Source: Adiantum capillus-veneris (taxonomy: Eukaryota > Streptophyta > Polypodiopsida > Polypodiales > Pteridaceae). Taken from it: 64,000 bases of DNA. The stretch's first letter is position 1. Each line of letters begins with the position of its first letter. Positions 13,435 to 25,940 of this stretch are shown here, in pieces. The stretch covers positions 61,466,933-61,530,932 of the forward strand of contig CM043965.1 of assembly GCA_014529385.2 (NCBI GenBank). Reading direction: 5' to 3'. The position numbers and the translations under genes are program-made. Under the pieces are notes generated by a model, which made no database searches, was not told the DNA's origin, and saw nothing but the letters and a program-made list of their open reading frames with translations.

Positions 13435-13661
13435 TGTTACCGTATACATGTGGTAGTGATGTGTGTGAACACACTTAGGACCGACATGGCAGTTTTTCCC
13501 TCACTAGGAGGTTTTTTTCCCGTGCATTGTATATACGCCCATCACTCTAGGGATAACTCATCTTTCCATTGTGCACCAAGAAATATACTCATTGTTGTGT
13601 GCCTCGAGCTTCTTCATCTTCTCCAAGTTGTGTGTGTTTCCCTGCAACCCTATTTCCAACA
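13435..13661 (+). repeat. copia-2 3' LTR
   Basis: 227 bp, TGTTACC to CCAACA, homologous along its length to the LTRs at 54357-54583 and 59320-59546, with many substitutions. It is preceded by the family purine tract (ATGGGGAATT). Confidence 0.88.
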
Positions 13662-13679
13662 TATAGGAATCCACTTAGT

Positions 13680-14247
13680 GGGAGACCAAATAGGAGATGA
13701 GCCACATCCCTAGGTGCTTCATGAGTCACTCATATACCTAGATTCAGTTAAATTCAAGATCAAAGAGGTAGAGAAGATTTGAGAGGATAAAGAAAAAGAA
13801 AATCGCATTGACAAAAAATTTGCACAAAAGGATGAAATTGCATGTGTAGTATTACTTGTAGTGCAAACGGAGGCGAAAATGAGCCTGAATGAAAAATTTG
13901 AGCACAAAGAGCTCTACGAGCCATTTGAAAGTATTAGTAGAATCGTTGACGGTTTCCAAATCTCGCAGAAATCTGTGAGTATGAGCAAAGGGGTGCTAGT
14001 GACAGTAACAAAAAGACGTGACCTCCCTTGACACCAATTCCCTGCACATATAGCTTGGAGACGATGAAGACGCTCAAGGCACACAATAGAGAGTGTATTG
14101 CTTACTATGCAACTTGAAAGATAAGTTAGCCCTAGAGTGATGGGCATATATACAATGCACCAGGGGGAAAACCCTCTTAGTGAGAAAAAAAGTGGCCTTA
14201 CGGTCCTAAGTGTGTTCACACACATCACTACCACATACGTGGTAACA
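13680..14247 (-). mobile_element. Minus-strand LTR and leader fragment of the same copia family
   Basis: About 14028-14247 is the reverse complement of the 227-bp LTR, ending at GGTAACA (14241-14247). Its inner end is eroded (AATTCCCTGC in place of the usual AATTAGGGTTGC). The adjacent 13860-14030 resembles the leader of the minus copy near 52790-52945. No internal coding region is left of it. Confidence 0.75.
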
Positions 14248-14610
14248 CTGTGCACTTTGACAATGTGTGTCCATCTTCTCTTTATAGACAAATGGTTTTT
14301 ATATCATTTTCAATCAACCCTAGGGATGCATGGAGGAGAGACCAATAGTGGATAATCTTACTTGGGTTAGTTACTATATTAAAATCTTAATGCATGAGAG
14401 GATTTATGAACAAATTGCTACTCATAACACAGAGACAGTAAGATTGCCTAGATGACGTAAAGGGGAGCAGAAACCACCAACAACCATGCTTTAATTCTCG
14501 TTTGCATTCAACAATGTTGACTTCTCTGGATTGTCTTCTTCAGCTTTGGGTGCTACTTGCTCTCGTCGTTGATATCCCCCCCCCCCTCTCTCTCACGTGC
14601 GGGTGCGGCG
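14248..14610. other. Short unassigned spacer
   Basis: It separates the copia LTR fragment from the solo pseudo-LTR. It ends in a C-run and (CT)n tract (14577-14594). No gene was seen. Confidence 0.4.
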
Positions 14611-16576
14611 CGCGCGCGCACACACACACACATTATATTACCTAAGGATCATTAGTTTAATTAGACGCCTTTAACTTCACCACATTAGGAGGCCACCATA
14701 GGAACTAACCCTTCTGGGGAAAAGGGGTTTTTACAAAGTGGGGCAGTTTTACTACCTATGGTATTACTTGCCGTGAAGGCACCTTGTATAGCTCTCTCAT
14801 TCTGCCTATAGGCGACCTCGTTGTAGCTGTGGGGACCTCTCCATTCATGGCGCTCTGCTCATCACACCGACCAGACGACCGTCCTCCTTCCTCTATTTAA
14901 AGAGGTGAGGGCGCATCTCTGCCCCTCACTTAGCTTTCGGTTGTTGTTCTGCTTACATTAAGTAAAAAATGAGTAGCTGTGTTACTTTGAAGTATGGAGC
15001 TTGCAACGCAAGTGTCTCAGGTTGGCTTCTCCGCCCTTGCATATATTTTTTGCAGACTTATGAATTTTCTCTTTTTTAAGAGGGTGCTAATGCACTATGT
15101 TTCTTTACGTTGTAGCTTGTTTTGATATGGTAGTTCGTAATATTGTTTCTGCTCTACATTAACGGCTCCTAGTTATGGACCTGGTTAGGCTATGAGTATA
15201 TGAGATGATGTGTTTTTTTGGGCATGGATTGTTTACCTTTCTTCGGTTGACTAATCTGACCATACTGGGTTATGTTGTTACCACATGGCTTTGCAAATAA
15301 GGCCGTGATTGACAATAGCGTGCTATTGTAGCAGTATAGTCTATGGTACGAATTGGTTTTTCCTATGCTTTCTACTGGTTTTTTATAGGTCGCACAATAT
15401 CAGTCGTGTCAAATTGAGTGTTTGCCCTAAATGCTTACTGGTATGGGTTTGATTATATAAAAAAACTATGGGGTGCGGGGTGTTTTCTATGTTTACCCCT
15501 ACTACGTTAACACTATTGAAATCTGTAAAGGGGGTGTGTTTTACACCGGGTTTTCTTCTGGCTTAAGACTCGCTCTTGGTTGCATTACGAGCATCGTTCT
15601 ACCTTTTTGGTAAACTAGGGGGCTTGGTCCGGCTCCTAACAGGTATTGGATTTTTAAGGTATCTCGTTTTGGGGTTGTTTTGGCCCGATTGCTTGTAGTT
15701 ACTGGATTGACTGTCTTGATAAGGTGCTACAGTACTTTGGCATTCACAAGGACATGCAAAAATGCAAAAAACATGTGGGCTCTTACTCCTTTGCCTCCAT
15801 GGTTTGACATAAGGATTGGATTGACACTTGACATGCTTAAGGTAAGTGATATACAAAGGGGAATTATTTGGATTCTTTGGACCAGGAAGGGCATAAACTC
15901 TATTTACGTAAACTAAAATGAGCTTGATATTTTGAACTAGTAAAAGAATTTTCTATGTAGAAAAGATTTCTTTATAGCTTCTTGTGGTGAAGCTTCATTA
16001 ATCTTGAAAGATAACTTAAATAAACCGGTAAAAAATGATAGATGGGGGATTAAGACATTTGGATTAGAAGGGGTAATGGCCTTCTAATCAAAATAATAGT
16101 ATTTTTTATTAAAAACTTTGGGGTTTTATGAAAACAGATGTACATTTTGGAAACACATAAATTACTCTTGGACTAGGCTTGTAAGTTTTTTTTTTTTAAG
16201 TTTGTAAGATGGACATGGATAACAACTGATATGGTCCACTGATACCTATAAAACACATCCAAGGCTAACGTATCTGTTGTCTTGTTTGGATGATGCAGGT
16301 AAGGACTCTATCTTATTTTGGAAAGTTTTTTTTGGCTAGCAAGCTGTCCAACACTGGATTACACATATACCTACTGCTTGGGAAGTTCTTTAAACTGTAT
16401 ATTGAAATTGGTGCTTCATTCCCACAATCATTGTACAAAATTAATTCTAAAGCTGAATTGTTTTGTACTTATCATCTCCTCTGTTTTAAAGCCAGATGTC
16501 TTTTGAATGTAAAAAGTTCAATTATGTCTTATTATATATGTTAGAACAACTACGCGCGCGCACACACACACACACA
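14611..16576 (+). mobile_element. Solo pseudo-LTR of the Penelope-like family, bounded by (CG)n(CA)n
   Basis: The core at 14632-16552 is a diverged reverse-complement relative of the 2-kb repeats at 25941-27945 and 31882-33880. Matching blocks include CTCTATTTAAAGAGGTGAGG followed by CTCACTTAGC near 14890-14935. Others are AAAACACATCCAAGGCTAAC near 16251 and GGATGATGCAGGTAAGGACT near 16289. The terminus ATGTCTTATTATATATGTTAG then AACTAC matches at 16523-16552. Both ends abut (CG)n(CA)n tracts (14609-14631 and 16553-16576). No internal RT region is attached. It could be a solo repeat left by recombination or a truncated insertion. Confidence 0.8.
14894..14901 (+). promoter_or_regulatory. TATA box of the solo pseudo-LTR
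   Basis: TATTTAAA sits at the same place relative to the conserved GTGAGGG hairpin as TATATAAA in the two other copies. Conservation across diverged copies supports a real promoter element. Confidence 0.6.
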
Positions 16577-16584
16577 AATTGGTA

Positions 16585-17760
16585 AAACTCGGTGTTTCTA
16601 CCCATGTTTATCGTCATCTTTTTGCAAAATTGGTCCCTTACAGTCCTCTTTGGGTTGTGCGATATAGCACGTGTTAGTCCTACTTTATTTTTCCTTTTTC
16701 GGGGTAGTTTTCACATCAAGTGTAGTCACTTGCCATGGTTGACAACAACATAGATGGTTTTAGGATGTTCGCTATTGAGGGAAAATTAGATGGGGATAAC
16801 TACCCAATGTGGATAACTACTAAGGACAAATGAGATGGGAATAACTACACAATGTGGGCTTACATGATAACGCATGTTCTTGTGTCAAAGGGCATCTAGA
16901 ATGTTGTGCATGGCATTGATATACACCTGCTTTCTCTGGATACATTCTCTCTTGAGGATGTTGCAAGTTCTAGCAGATATGTTGCTCCTAGAGTTGTTTT
17001 GCATGTAGCTGAGCAATCTTGTTGGGATGTAAGAGATGCATAGGCTCATGCATTGATTGCATTATCTATGAAGTGCACTATTACTCCTCTTATTCACTCT
17101 AACAAAATCAGCAAACAAGGCTTGGAATACTTTGGATGGTCTTTATGCAAGTCGCAATAAGACAAAGATTGCATTGCTGCACAAGGAATTGGAGTCAAAG
17201 ATTATGCAAGAGAAAGATGGCATGGACACTTTTCTTGTTGATATCAATAATATTAATGAGCAAGTCATTTTTGCAGGTGGTTATTTCTAATAGTTCACTT
17301 GTACAAAATGTTCTCGATGCATTGCCAGGCTCTTACTACACCTTTGCTAGTATATGGAGACTCATGCCCTCAAGCTATCAAGTTTGATGCATTGTTGTTG
17401 CTCAAACAGGAAGTGGTAACATTAATCTAGCCACTTCTAGAGGTTCTTCTATTAGTAGCAGGTCACCTGTGTCTAGTGCTTCTACTGGCAGTCAATGTTC
17501 GAGAATTCTGGTGAAAAAAGCAAGGAGAATATGCATTGCCATACTGCAAGCTAATAATCACTTGATCAAACAATGTCCTAAGTTGAAGGCCAAAGAAGCC
17601 AAGAAGAAAGAGGTTGGATCTTCTACCAGTGCAACTATTCCAGAATCTTCTATAAATAGAGATGTTGATGTAGATGCAAAATGGGCTTTAGTGCAGAGTG
17701 TACTTATGATCCTTCTATCCATGATGCATGTATGTCATTTGTTGTAGAGTGCAAGGTTTT
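16585..17760 (+). pseudogene. copia leader plus gag remnant (227-bp-LTR family)
   Basis: From about 16660 the sequence follows copia-3 from 54870: the GATATAGCAC leader block, then the gag start ATGGTTGACAACAAC (16735), then DGDNYPMW-like codons. The domain ISVKRTITP, the INEQVI block and NHLIKQCPKLKAKEAKKKE (zinc-knuckle end, near 17545-17610) are still readable across frame changes. The similarity stops near 17750, in the region before the protease. The solo pseudo-LTR ends immediately upstream, so it may have inserted into this leader. Confidence 0.85.
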
Positions 17761-19134
17761 TGGGCTTTGTCCTAGAGTCACCATGGAGCATGTCCTTAGT
17801 TTACTGGCCATCCTAATTGGCGTATGGCATGTGTAGCATTGCCAAAAGAGGCCTTGGTCATAGGCCACCCCATGTGGAGTATTTATAGAGCATAAAATCA
17901 CATGTAGGAGTCATGTAGGCATGAATCAAACCCCCTAAATATACAAATTCAAGTTTGACTCTTAGAATAGGTTGTTCTAAGTTGTTAATGAGGTAAGAAA
18001 ATGCTACCTCCTTTGTGTTATTTAAGCACACCTTTTATACTCATTTTCATCAAGCAATCAAGTTTTGCTTTGTGTTGACACTCTAGCCAATTTCCATTGA
18101 GCGATTAGTATTTTAATTGGCATGCTATTAGTATGAATGCAAGTCTATTTCTTCCAACCTAAACCTAACATATGGTTTTAAAGCTAGGAAGAGATTAGCA
18201 TCTCCTAATATTGCTAATGGATCCTCTTAGTTTAAGCATACTAGCCAATTAAGGTTCTACTAACCATTGGGTGTATGCATGATAAGGTGTACCCACTTTC
18301 AGTAGTTTCCCCCACTAGGACTTCAAAAAAATAGTTTGTTTTTTTACGCTACCACTTACATTTGACTTGCTTGCACTTACTTTGAAGAGGCAAGATTTGG
18401 TGGCCACACAAAACACATGGTGTTAAACACAATGAAAAGTTTTGGTCTCTTATTTTTCAAACCAAAATGGAAATTTTTGTGTGCAAGGACTACTTTGGTT
18501 TAGTATGTCACGCTATGTCACAACATTGTGACCTTGATAAACAAATACCTATAACTTTATATGGGCTTCTTTGCTTAGGTTGTCCTTTTACACATCAAAT
18601 GTTCACTTGACAAGCAATATAGCTTGATTTATTGATTATTTTTTGGATCTCTACGTAATTATTATTCATTTTTCTTTGTTCGAATTTCTATTTACAAAAC
18701 CTAAATTTTTTACACCAGATATCTAATGATATATAATTTATTTTGCAAGATCGTTGATAGATTATGACCCAAAGATGTGACCATGCAATAAAGTTAAATC
18801 TTTAATGGTTCATTTTTTTTAGATCTAGCTCAAAAAATAATTAAGACTGCTTAGAGGAACTTGAGAGGGTTTTTTTTATTCGAATATATAATGTACATTG
18901 CTACCCATTTTTTATTTTCATGTATCTTATGACTTTTACTGTAAGGTCCTCATGGAAAGTCAATTTGAGTTAGGGAGAGACACTTTTCCATCGTTTCAAT
19001 TTGTTTCACTTGCACCATTCATTTGAGGTGTGCCTCTTTAAGTTTGGTAAAGTGCCAAGCTTAAGAATTTAGACACTTGTCCATATACTATAGTTTGGTC
19101 CCATTGTCCCATTCCTAGTTGGCTAATCCACCTC
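17761..19134. other. AT-rich intergenic, nothing recognised
   Basis: No reading frame, tandem repeat or element end was found. The composition is AT-rich with several oligo(T) runs. Confidence 0.4.
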
Positions 19135-19570
19135 ATATAAGGAGGCCACCATGTCACCAAAAGTCCATGTCATCACCCCATCTCACCTTCCACATCACCA
19201 TAGTCAAGAATTTGACCTCAACACTTGGCTTGCCACGTCACCCTAACTTCCAACTCACCCATAACACTCGTGCCACCTTGCATGCCACCTCACTTTAGAT
19301 GCCATGTCATAAACCACCTCACGTGCCATCTGTCTGTGGTGCTTGCATGACTCGCCACCAAGCATGCCACGTCACCACCTCTCCAACTCATCATGTACCT
19401 TTTTGCCCCCTAATCAATCCATGTCACGGTTTTGACAGGTCATCATATGACATGATAGATGAGGGAATCCCATCCGCCATGTCATCTTTCCACCGATGCA
19501 GTCCATGTCATCAATCATCCACACCACCTCACCATATAGATGACCATGTCATCCATGCATGGCCATCTCA
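19135..19570. repeat. CCAYSTCAYC-motif tract
   Basis: Variants of GCCACCTCACC, CCATGTCATC and CCACGTCACC recur every 10-30 bases (for example near 19150, 19180, 19262, 19290, 19310, 19365, 19420, 19480, 19505 and 19545). Spacing is irregular, so this is a cryptic simple-sequence tract. The 97-codon frame at 19299-19592 is a by-product (His, Pro and Ser repeats). Confidence 0.5.
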
Positions 19571-20009
19571 ACAAATCGCCGTTTATTTTTAACTTTAAAA
19601 TTTTATTTTAAATGAATAAAAGATCATGATGATTGAACATAATTATTTAAGTGTCACTCAAAGTAAATTAAGTTCTAATTTTTAATTGTTTGTTTATTTT
19701 ATAATATTATAAATTAATATCAAAATTTTAATTATTTTAATTATCATTAGATGACACCTCCTAGCGCGGATTGCTACACTACCATGGCAAGAGAGAAGAG
19801 AAGAGAAGAGAGAAGAAGTACATAGGCAATGGGTGTAATCTCAGAGTGAGCATTTTCCTCTTGCACGTATTTAGTTATAGATTTCTTGAATGCTCAAACT
19901 GAATACATATTGGCCGATCGGACATAAATGACCATAGCTTATAAAGAGCACTTAAATAATGAAATGTCCATAAATGTGATATCCTTTCACATAACCGTTA
20001 GCTTTTTTT
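19571..20009. other. AT-rich spacer before the satellite
   Basis: Very AT-rich (19590-19750), then a GAGA-rich patch (19790-19815). No gene was seen. Confidence 0.4.
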
Positions 20010-23000
20010 ACCTGCGTTTGTACAATAAATTGGCTCACTAAGGGCCCAACAGAAAAAAATTGGCATTCAAGCCGCTCCTGACCGTTGAGACGGTTAGCGA
20101 TCGCCATGAAACTTTGTATGGGTAGGAGGAGCATGATTTCCCTATCCTTATAGTTTCCTAACCTTCCATTATCGTCTTGTCTGTCATGCGCTGCACAATT
20201 GCCTAATTTTTTGCCATTGGGCAAGGGCCTAATGGTAAAAATTGGTGATCAAGGCGTCCCTGATCATCGAGACGGTTAGGAATGGCCATGAAACTTTGCA
20301 AGGGCAAAGATTGGAGTGCTTTACATATCCATGCAAAGTTTCATGGCCATCTGTAGTTGTCCTGACGATCGAACACTGCACAATTATCAAATTTTTCCCA
20401 TTGGGTCGCCAAGGGCCATATGACAAAAATTGGTGTTCGAGATGTCTTTGATCATCGAGACGGTTAGCAACATCTATGAAACTTTGAAGGAGCAGGGAGT
20501 AGGGTGCTTTCTCCATCCCTCTAAATCTTCATGTCCATCCGTTGTCTTCTCGTTAGGCGCTGCACAAACATCATTTTTTTTCCATTGGGTTCACCAAGGG
20601 CCTAACGACAAAAAAGGGCATTCGAGCCACCCCTGATCATCGAAATGCTTAGCGATGCCATGGAACTTTGTAGGGGTAGGGAGTAGGATTCTTTTCCTAC
20701 CCCTACAAAGTTTCATGGACATACTTTGCCGTCTCATTGGTCAAGTGCTGCACAAACACCAATATTTTCCGATTAGGCTCGCGAAGGGCCCAGTGACAAA
20801 AAATTGGTGTTCATGCCACCCTTGACCATCGAGATGGTTAGCGATGGCCATGAAAATTTTTAGGGATGGGGAGTAGGGTGCTTTCTTTACCCTTGAAAAG
20901 TATCACGACCATCTGTTGCCATCTCATCGGTTAGGCACTACACAATCGCCAATTTTTTTCCATTGGACTCGCAAAGGACCCAACGAAAAACAATTGGCGT
21001 TTGTGCCACCTGTGACCATCGAAACGATTAGCGCTGGCCATGAAACTTTGCAAGGGAAAGATTAAGATTTTTCTTACCCTTGCAAAGTTTCATGGCCATC
21101 CTTTGCCATTTCATCGATGTGGTGCTGCACAATCGGTAATTTTTTCCGATTGGCTCACGAAGGACCCGACGACAAAAAAATTGGTGTTTGTGTTGCCCAT
21201 GATCGTCAAGACGGTTAGCGATGGCTATGCAAGGACAAGAAGTAGGGTTCTTTCCTTGCCCCTTGTAAAGTTTCATAGAAATCTATTGCCATCTCGTTGG
21301 TGTGGCACTGCAAAATCGCCAATTTTTTGCCATTGGGCTCGCTAAGGGCCCAACGGCAAAAAATTGGTGTGCGTGCTGTCTTTAATCATCAAGATAATTA
21401 GTGATAGTCATGAAACTTTGCAACCATGGGAAAAAGGGTGATTTTATTGCCCTTGCAAAGTTTCATGGCCATCCATTGTTGTACCATTAGTGTGGCATTG
21501 CACAAACGCCAATTTTTTTTCGTAGGGCTCGTGCCAAGTGCCCAACATAAAAATTGGCATTCGAGCCACCCTTGACAACGTGATGGTTTGTGATGTCCAT
21601 GATGCTTTGTAGGGGTAGGGTTATTTACCTACCCTAGCAAAGTTTCATGGCAATCCATTGTCGTCCTGACGGTCAGGCGTGGCACAAACACCATTTTTTT
21701 TACCATTGGGCTCACCAAGGGCCCAATGGCAAAAAATTGGCGTTTGTGATGCCCCTGATCGTTGAGATGATTAGCGATGGCCATTAAATTTTGCAAGACA
21801 GGGAGTAGGATGTTTTTTCCATCCCTACAAAGTTTCATCGACGATCAAACACTGAACAAACGTCAATTTTTTGCCATTTGGCTTGCTAAGGGTCCAGCGA
21901 CAAAAAAAATGGTGTTTGAGTTGCCGACCATCGAGACGGTTAGCAATGGCCATGAAATTTTGCAACAGTGGGTAGTAGGGTGCTTTCTCCACCCTTGTTG
22001 CAAAGTTTCATGGCCATCCATTGCCATCTCGTTAGTGTGGCACTATACAAATACCAATTTTTTTTCCATGCTCACTAAGGGCCCAACGACAAAAATAGGC
22101 ATTTGAGACGCCCTTAACCATCAAGACGGTTAGCAATGGGTATGAAAATTTGCAAGGAAATTGAGTAGGGTGATTTATTTGCCCTGAAAATTTTCATGGC
22201 CATTTGTTGCCTTCTCAACGATCAAGCGCTACACAATCGCCAACTTTTTGCCATTGGGCTCGAACGATAAAAAATTAGTGTTCGTGCTGCACCTGATCGT
22301 TTGGATGGTTAGTGATGGCCATAAAACTTTGTAGGGGTGGAGAGTAGGGTGCTTTTCCTACCCTTGCAAAGTTTCATGGCAATCCGTTGCCATCTCGTTG
22401 GCCAAGTACTACACAATCCCCATTTTTTTCCCATTGGGCTGGCTAAGGGCCCAACGACAAAAAATTGGTGTTCCAACCGCCCTTGATCGTTGAGACAATT
22501 AGCGATGGCCATGAACTTTGCAAGGGTGGACAGTAGGGTGCTTTCTCCACTTGTCAAAAATTGCATAGCCATCCATTTCCATCTCATCAATGTGGCACTG
22601 CACAAATACCAATTATTTCCCATTACGCTCGGCAAGGGCCCAATGGTAAAAAATTGGTGTTCGAGCCACCCCTGACCATCAAGACGGTTAGCGATGGCCA
22701 TGAAACTTTGCAAGGGTGGGAAATAAGGTTCTTTGATTGCTCATACAAAGTTTCATGGCCATCTATTGACGTCTCATTGGTCAGGCACTTCAAAATTACC
22801 AATTTTTTGCCATTGGGCTCGTCACCCAGGCCCAACGGCAAAAAATTGGCATTCGTGCTGCCTTTGACCATTGAGATGGTTAGGTATGGCCATGAAACTT
22901 TGCATGGGTGGGGAATATGGTACTTCTATTGCCCATGCAAAGTTTCATGGCCATCCATTGCCATCTCACTGCTTCACAATCGCCAATTTTTTACCATTGG

Positions 23001-23059
23001 ACTCCCTAAGGGTCCAACGGTAAAAAATTGGCATTCGAGCCACCCCTGACCGTCGAGAC
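20010..23059. repeat. Satellite array, about 16 units of ~187 bp, two palindromes per unit
   Basis: The block GTTAGCGATGGCCATGAAAC recurs near 20093, 20275, 20463, 20650, 20837, 21027, 21216, 21400, 21590, 21770, 21938, 22128, 22308, 22498, 22686 and 22878. Spacings run about 170 to 192 and mostly 181-190 bp. Each unit has hairpin 1, ATGGCCATGAAACTTTGCA pairing with its reverse complement about 25 bases on. It also has hairpin 2, CCAATTTTTTGCCATTGGG pairing with a complementary half ending CAAAAAATTGG across the GGGCTCGCTAAGGGCCCAAC centre. Units are diverged by roughly 10-25 per cent by eye. Short frames in both strands are palindrome artefacts. Confidence 0.93.
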
Positions 23060-23265
23060 GACTACAATCATGAAGACACATTGTACAAAGGTGTGGTACA
23101 AGTAGATTGCATAAGCTATAACATGGCGACTACAATCATAAAGACATATCATACAAAGGTGTGGTACCAGTAGAGTGCATAAACTAGAACATGGCAACTA
23201 CAATCATAAAGATACATCATACAACAAGGTGTGGTACAAGTGGACTCTGTAAACTATAACATGGT
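23060..23265. repeat. 68-bp tandem repeat, three copies
   Basis: Units start GACTACAATCAT at 23060 and 23128 and AACTACAATCAT at 23196. The third unit is 70 bp, and a partial fourth unit begins at 23266. Each contains CAAAGGTGTGGTAC (third copy CAAGGTGTGGTAC). It directly abuts the 187-bp array but is unrelated in sequence. Confidence 0.9.
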
Positions 23266-23281
23266 GACTACAACCATAAAT

Positions 23282-25916
23282 CAAATGCAACAAACATTAA
23301 AATATGTGCAAGTAAATCAATCTGAATCAAAATCTGAAGCTACATGCTCTATGTACGGTGCCAATTGCACCCTACTGCAAGGGGCCTGCACCACTCTTTG
23401 TGGTATGATGCACTCATTGCCAGACGTTACAGTCAACTCCGTGTGGGCCTCAGCTATAGTTGAACACTCTCCAACCTCTATCCAAGCTTTGTTGCGCTAG
23501 AATTGAATTCAAGCGAGCACCATCTCCTGGTTGGCTAGCGTGCAATAGGCCTGCCATCCCATCTCCCAAATCTGAAAATCTACATATACTTGAGAGGTAA
23601 ACTATGAGAAAATATCTTCCTCTGCTACTTGGAGCTCTACAACAAGTGATGGGTCTACAAAGTCTACCTCTGTGGGAAAAGAGGAACCGCCACGTACCCT
23701 CCTCAGTGCTCTCTCTGGATCGCTCTACTCAGAAAAACGACATAGAGAGAGAGATGATGATGGCTATGGAGTTTAGAACTTCTCACCATGCTTTAGAATT
23801 GATTAGGGGATGTTGAAAGGCTTCTTGCTTTTTTGCAAGAGAGCGGTGATGAGAGCTACGTAGAGGTATTCACCACGAGAGCTTTCGAAGAGCGCGTACA
23901 TCGTGAAACAAGAGAGGCTATAATAGTAAGTAAATAGAGAGAGAGTATCCTTCTTCTTCTTCTTCTTCTTCCCATAAACGAGAGATAAGAGCTTATGGAG
24001 ATGTTGATGAAGAGCTTGAACCACTCCGTAATGTCCCACTATCAAAAGTGCTCACCTCCTTTGCCTCTGGCCCCACTGCAGTCACAAACTCTCCCATCTG
24101 TAATGCATGCTCCTTTGGTACCCCATCCTCTAGAAGCGTTGCAATGGCTACCTACATGTCTACCTCATCACTTGCCATGAGTGGATGACAACTGATGATG
24201 TCTACTGCTTGTCCTCGGGGTGGAAAAAGATCGTCTATATGAGCGTCCACTCTAGCTCTCCAACCCTCTACTGTGCTGTGGCGTCAGGTCTCGTGCGTGT
24301 TCCTCTACACGGCTGTAGAGCTCCAAAGAGGGGTCAAACAAAAAAAACAATTAGTGAACTTTCAAGAAAGTATTTTGTAATTATTAAAAACATAGATGAG
24401 TAAGTGTACCTATGAAGCTATGCTAGCAGTAGTTGGCATTACCAACGTTGAGAGTCTGGTCGATGGAGGTGGCTCCATCCCCGCTGATGTAGAGAACGTG
24501 GCCTGATTGCGGGAAGCCAAAAGACAATAAAAGCAAGCATAATGAATGGCAATTATAAATAAAGCAAGTTAATCTGTGGGAAGGGAATTTACATCGTGTC
24601 ACATGTAGTGGTTGCACTATGGTCCTTTCTGTGTGGGCTAACAAGCAATGCAGTATGTAACGATGCCTAGAAAAGTAAAACATTAAAAAAAAAGCATTAC
24701 CTACCACTCTACCAACTAAATATTTTTAAATAAAGATGCTTGAATGTACTTGAGAAGGGCTTCCTTGCTGTGCAAACCACTTGACGAGGTGGGTGAGTGT
24801 GTCACCCACGGGTTGGACCTCTCGTCCAAGCTATGTGTTGAGCCCGTGGACTAAGCTTAAAGGAGCCATCGGCTCTACCCAAGGTCGGTGAGTCGGTTGG
24901 CCTATGAACTTTTTCATCCCCCCGAGAGCCTCTCCAGCTGCCCCAGCCTACCAAACCATGACCCCCTCCTGGTCGTCTGTCATAGTAGTCCACGTCGAAC
25001 CCGAGAACAAACTCTGTGCAAAGCTGGTAGGCACGTCCAAATGGTGGGACATGGCACCATATTACATTACGTACCATGGAAGGGCATGCTCTCTCATGCC
25101 AGGGTGGAGACATTTCTCTATTCCTAAGGGTTCTTGTGGCACTAAGGCTCTTGGCCTGGGATGAAACTACTATAAAGTGGGAGAGCGTACAAAAGGAAGG
25201 TCCTCCAATTGATGCCAAGTCAAGCATGTACGCCCAACACAATGCGTGACTGCCCACTCTTGGAAGGACGAGGATCGTGCATCGTGGCAAACGTAGCCAC
25301 GGTAGCTTCCAAGGCCTCTACCACTGACCTAGACTCTGGGTAGGACGCATGTCTACAAAGGCGCGATGCACCATGAAACGACTCATGTGCCAGAGTGTGT
25401 ATGTGGGCTATAGGATGTAAGAACGGGAGGCACCTCAGTCTGCTATGGTGATTGTACCTATTGTGGGGGAGCCAACTGCTAAAGGGGCTTTGGCTGTTAT
25501 GGGGGTCACCACCTCCATGCTTTGACTGCTATGACATGGTGCTTGCTGAAAAAGAAAACACGATCAATATCACAAAATTCAAATGGATGCAACAAAATTC
25601 TAATAGATAGATAAGGTAACCCTTAGATTGTGACGTGTGAAAATTGAATACCGACCCTAAACCCTGAACTTTATAATTCTTATGGATGGCACACGAAGCT
25701 TGAATCCATAACCTTCTTGTACAGTGAGTCGAGCTCAATAAGAAAAAATCATGAGCAAAGTACAAGACCCTTGGAAATAGGTACTACCATATTTCTATGA
25801 ATACTCTCGAGATCTCAAAGCTTCTAGCAATAGATTTTAGGATGCTCAAAGGGTTCAACAATGATGTTAAGATGCCAAAGGTAGTTCCCTTGTATGCCTT
25901 GCACACACCTGTAGAG
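23282..25916. other. Unassigned region, no gene supported
   Basis: About 2.6 kb without a recognisable element. A (CTT)n tract lies near 23950-23970. Minus-strand sequence near 24000-24240 reads as a diffuse acidic protein-like stretch with stops. A 162-codon minus frame at 24802-25290 has no family motif and a competing plus frame. These could be exons of a decayed DNA transposon, but I cannot show it. Confidence 0.4.
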
Positions 25917-25940
25917 GTGTGTGTGTGTGTGTGTGTGTGT

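Larger units (their letters stand above)
10766..13661 (+). mobile_element. copia-2: 5'-truncated copy of the 227-bp-LTR copia family
   Basis: The fragment begins abruptly inside integrase, at a position equivalent to about 56640 of the young copy copia-3. It continues through reverse transcriptase and RNase H to a 3' LTR at 13435-13661. No 5' LTR, gag or protease is present upstream. Numerous stops and indels show that it is old. Confidence 0.9.

Noticed and set aside
22309-23049. Overlapping 130-160-codon frames on both strands in the satellite
   Set aside because: The unit palindromes create similar frames on both strands and no frame is conserved from unit to unit.
19952-23059. CRISPR-like array
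   Set aside because: Units are ~187 bp with no short constant repeat and unique spacer pattern; it is a eukaryotic satellite.
24802-25290. 162-codon minus frame
   Set aside because: No recognisable domain, with a competing plus frame; kept only as a remark in the unassigned region.
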